From NCBI GenBank assembly GCA_033809995.1, contig JAPXKQ010000105.1, positions 1 to 8,113 on the forward strand: DNA of 8,113 bases, written 5' to 3'. The notes under the pieces were generated by a model. It searched no databases. It was not told the origin of the DNA and saw only the letters and a program-made list of their open reading frames with translations. Shown here piece after piece: positions 7,152 to 8,113 of the stretch (position 1 is the first letter of the stretch; each line of letters opens with the position of its first letter). The position numbers were made by a program, and so were the translations under genes. The DNA comes from Paratissierella sp033809995 (lineage in GTDB: Bacteria > Bacillota > Clostridia > Tissierellales > Tissierellaceae).

Positions 7152-7204
7152 GGCTTACGCCTTTTAACTCTTAGTTCTTAGCTGTTTTTCAATTGTAATT
7201 TGTT

Positions 7205-7361
7205 AATTTTTGTATGAATAACTAGTCCCCTTTCCTAATATAATTAAATAAGCTGTCCAATAAATTGTTCTTCAAACGAGGAGATTACTCGACACGTGAT
7301 GGAATTACAGCTACCCTGTCACTATTCATTATCCACTATTACCTATTGCCTATTACCTATT
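7205..7361. repeat. AT-rich spacer, partial repeat-body similarity and short heptamer array
   Basis: No gene is seen. Positions 7205-7270 are AT-rich without clear structure. From 7278, GAGGAGATTACTCGA resembles GAGGAGATCCTTCGA at 207-221, suggesting a degraded copy of the repeat body. Positions 7320-7361 are six heptamers in register (cactatt, cattatc, cactatt, acctatt, gcctatt, acctatt), the same unit types and order as 2757-2815. Confidence 0.55.
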
Positions 7362-7382
7362 AATGGCAACGATTGCATGGGT

Positions 7383-7415
7383 AAACCCTTGAAATATTGT
7401 AATTTACTAGGGTTT
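7383..7415. promoter_or_regulatory. Inverted repeat upstream of the oppA-like gene
   Basis: AAACCCT 7383-7389 and AGGGTTT 7409-7415 form a perfect 7-bp inverted repeat around a 19-nt AT-rich loop, with a short T run at 7421-7425. It lies about 110 nt upstream of the gene and just beyond the heptamer array. It could be a protein-binding operator or a weak terminator; the sequence alone does not decide. Confidence 0.35.
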
Positions 7416-7443
7416 GTGAATTTTTAGATTATTCAATTTCTTC

Positions 7444-7472
7444 TTGTATTTTTTACTTAAATCTGCTAAACT
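7444..7472 (+). promoter_or_regulatory. Candidate promoter of the oppA-like gene
   Basis: TTGTAT 7444-7449, a 17-nt spacer and TAAACT 7467-7472 give a plausible but weak sigma-A promoter about 54 nt upstream of the start codon. The spacing is ideal, but only 3/6 and 4/6 positions match consensus. Confidence 0.35.
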
Positions 7473-7525
7473 AATGAAAATAGCATTAAATATTTTAAAA
7501 ATTATGAAAAGGGGGCAATTTTTTT

Positions 7526-8113
7526 ATGAGTAAGAAACTTTTAGTGCTTGTTAGCATATTACTTGTTACTTCAATTGTTTTTACTGGCTGTAGTAAACCT
7601 GCAGATGCACCACCAGTTGCAACTCCAGAGCCTGCACCAGGAGGAGAGCCTGCACCAACGCCAGAACCAGCGGGAGAAAAAATTCTAAGAGCAAATAACG
7701 CTAGTGAACCAGGTTCACTTGACCCAGCATTAGCTCAAGGAACTCACGAATCATGGGTACTAGACCACTCATTTGAAGGTCTAATGAAACTAGATGAAAA
7801 TGGACATTTAGTGCCTGGTATGGCTAAAGAGTATAAATTATCAGATGACTTTTTAACTTATACATTCACACTACGTGATGGTATTAAATGGTCAAATGGT
7901 GACCCAATTACTGCAGAAGACTTTGAGTTTACTTGGAAAAGAGCTTTAGATCCAGAATTAGCTGCTGACTATGCTTATCAACTATATTATATTAAAGGTG
8001 GAGAAGCATATAATACAGGAGAAGGTTCTGTAGATGATGTAGCTGTTAAGGCATTAGACGAAAAAACTCTTGAGGTAACTCTAGAGGCTCCAACAGCTTA
8101 CTTCCTAGAATTA
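7526..8113 (+). CDS. oppA: Oligopeptide-binding lipoprotein, ABC transporter solute-binding protein family 5 (3' end beyond window)
   Basis: This would be an extracellular membrane-anchored receptor that delivers peptides to an Opp-type ABC importer. The first 196 codons are present and open to the window end; complete family members are usually over 500 residues. Residues 1-22 form a lipoprotein signal (MSKK, hydrophobic core, lipobox FTGC with Cys22). A low-complexity Pro/Ala/Glu linker at about 24-50 follows, then the mature domain with EPGSLDPALAQGTHE and the family signature LRDGIKWSNGDPITAEDF (about 117-134) leading into WKRALDP. AGGGGG at 7510-7515 lies 10 nt from the ATG. Codons are richer in GCA, CCA and GGA than in the ger genes, fitting a well-expressed protein. 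Specificity (peptide, nickel or another ligand) is not certain. Confidence 0.9.
   Translation, partial: MSKKLLVLVSILLVTSIVFTGCSKPADAPPVATPEPAPGGEPAPTPEPAGEKILRANNASEPGSLDPALAQGTHESWVLDHSFEGLMKLDENGHLVPGMAKEYKLSDDFLTYTFTLRDGIKWSNGDPITAEDFEFTWKRALDPELAADYAYQLYYIKGGEAYNTGEGSVDDVAVKALDEKTLEVTLEAPTAYFLEL

Larger units (their letters stand above)
6925..7186. mobile_element. MITE-like element of about 262 bp with 23-bp imperfect terminal inverted repeats
   Basis: The left end at 6925-6947 (starting AACAGCTAA) matches the reverse complement of the right end at 7164-7186 at 20 of 23 positions. A further outer inverted match links AACAAATAACAATGAAAA at 6878-6895 with 7186-7204. Inside are the 45-nt core copy B and a 69-bp hairpin unit. 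There is no transposase gene and no clear target-site duplication, so the mobile class is inferred from ends and size only. A 64-codon plus-strand frame crosses it but has no ribosome binding site and follows repeat sequence. Confidence 0.5.

Noticed and set aside
7215..7244. TGAATA followed by TATAAT as a promoter
   Set aside because: The spacing fits neither sigma-G nor sigma-A, and no coding start lies close downstream.

Overview
The window looks like chromosomal DNA of a low-GC, endospore-forming Firmicute, probably a clostridial or Tissierella/Alkaliphilus-like anaerobe. That rests on three things: the very AT-rich sequence, a complete GerA-family spore germinant receptor operon, and strong AGGAG/GGAGG ribosome binding sites. 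The genus is inference.

Layout. Position 1-68 may hold the start of a leftward gene that leaves the window. Positions 119-581 have no convincing intact gene. They hold a composite repeat: a TTCACAA-type heptamer array, a hairpin-rich 270-bp body, and a second heptamer array that runs into the 3' end of proB. Positions 568-2618 are a leftward two-gene proline operon, proA then proB, with a clear sigma-A-type promoter at 2660-2688. Positions 2701-2836 are another in-register heptamer array, fitting almost exactly between the proA promoter and a possible sigma-G promoter of the rightward ger operon. Positions 2908-6899 are that operon, in the order A, C, small two-TM protein (D-subunit-like), B. 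Positions 6867-7361 are a second composite repeat region that begins inside the last codons of the B gene and contains a 262-bp MITE-like element with 23-bp imperfect terminal inverted repeats. From 7526 to the window end is the 5' part of an OppA-like oligopeptide-binding lipoprotein gene.

Functions. ProB and ProA catalyse the first two steps of proline synthesis from glutamate. The A, B and C proteins would form an inner-membrane germinant receptor in the spore, and the small protein would be an accessory or modulating subunit. The OppA-like lipoprotein would capture peptides for an ABC importer whose other genes would lie beyond the right edge.

The most unusual content is between the genes. 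Several hundred bases of degenerate 7-nt repeats keep one register for 40 to 136 bp at a time. They sit at every transcription-unit boundary, never between the tightly packed ger genes, and twice they supply the final codons and stop of the adjacent gene. Two loci share a common left flank and core, one carrying a 270-bp structured body and one lacking it. Two others share a 45-nt core that is about 80% identical. This is best read as a family of interspersed repeats of unknown biology. No new enzyme system is evident.
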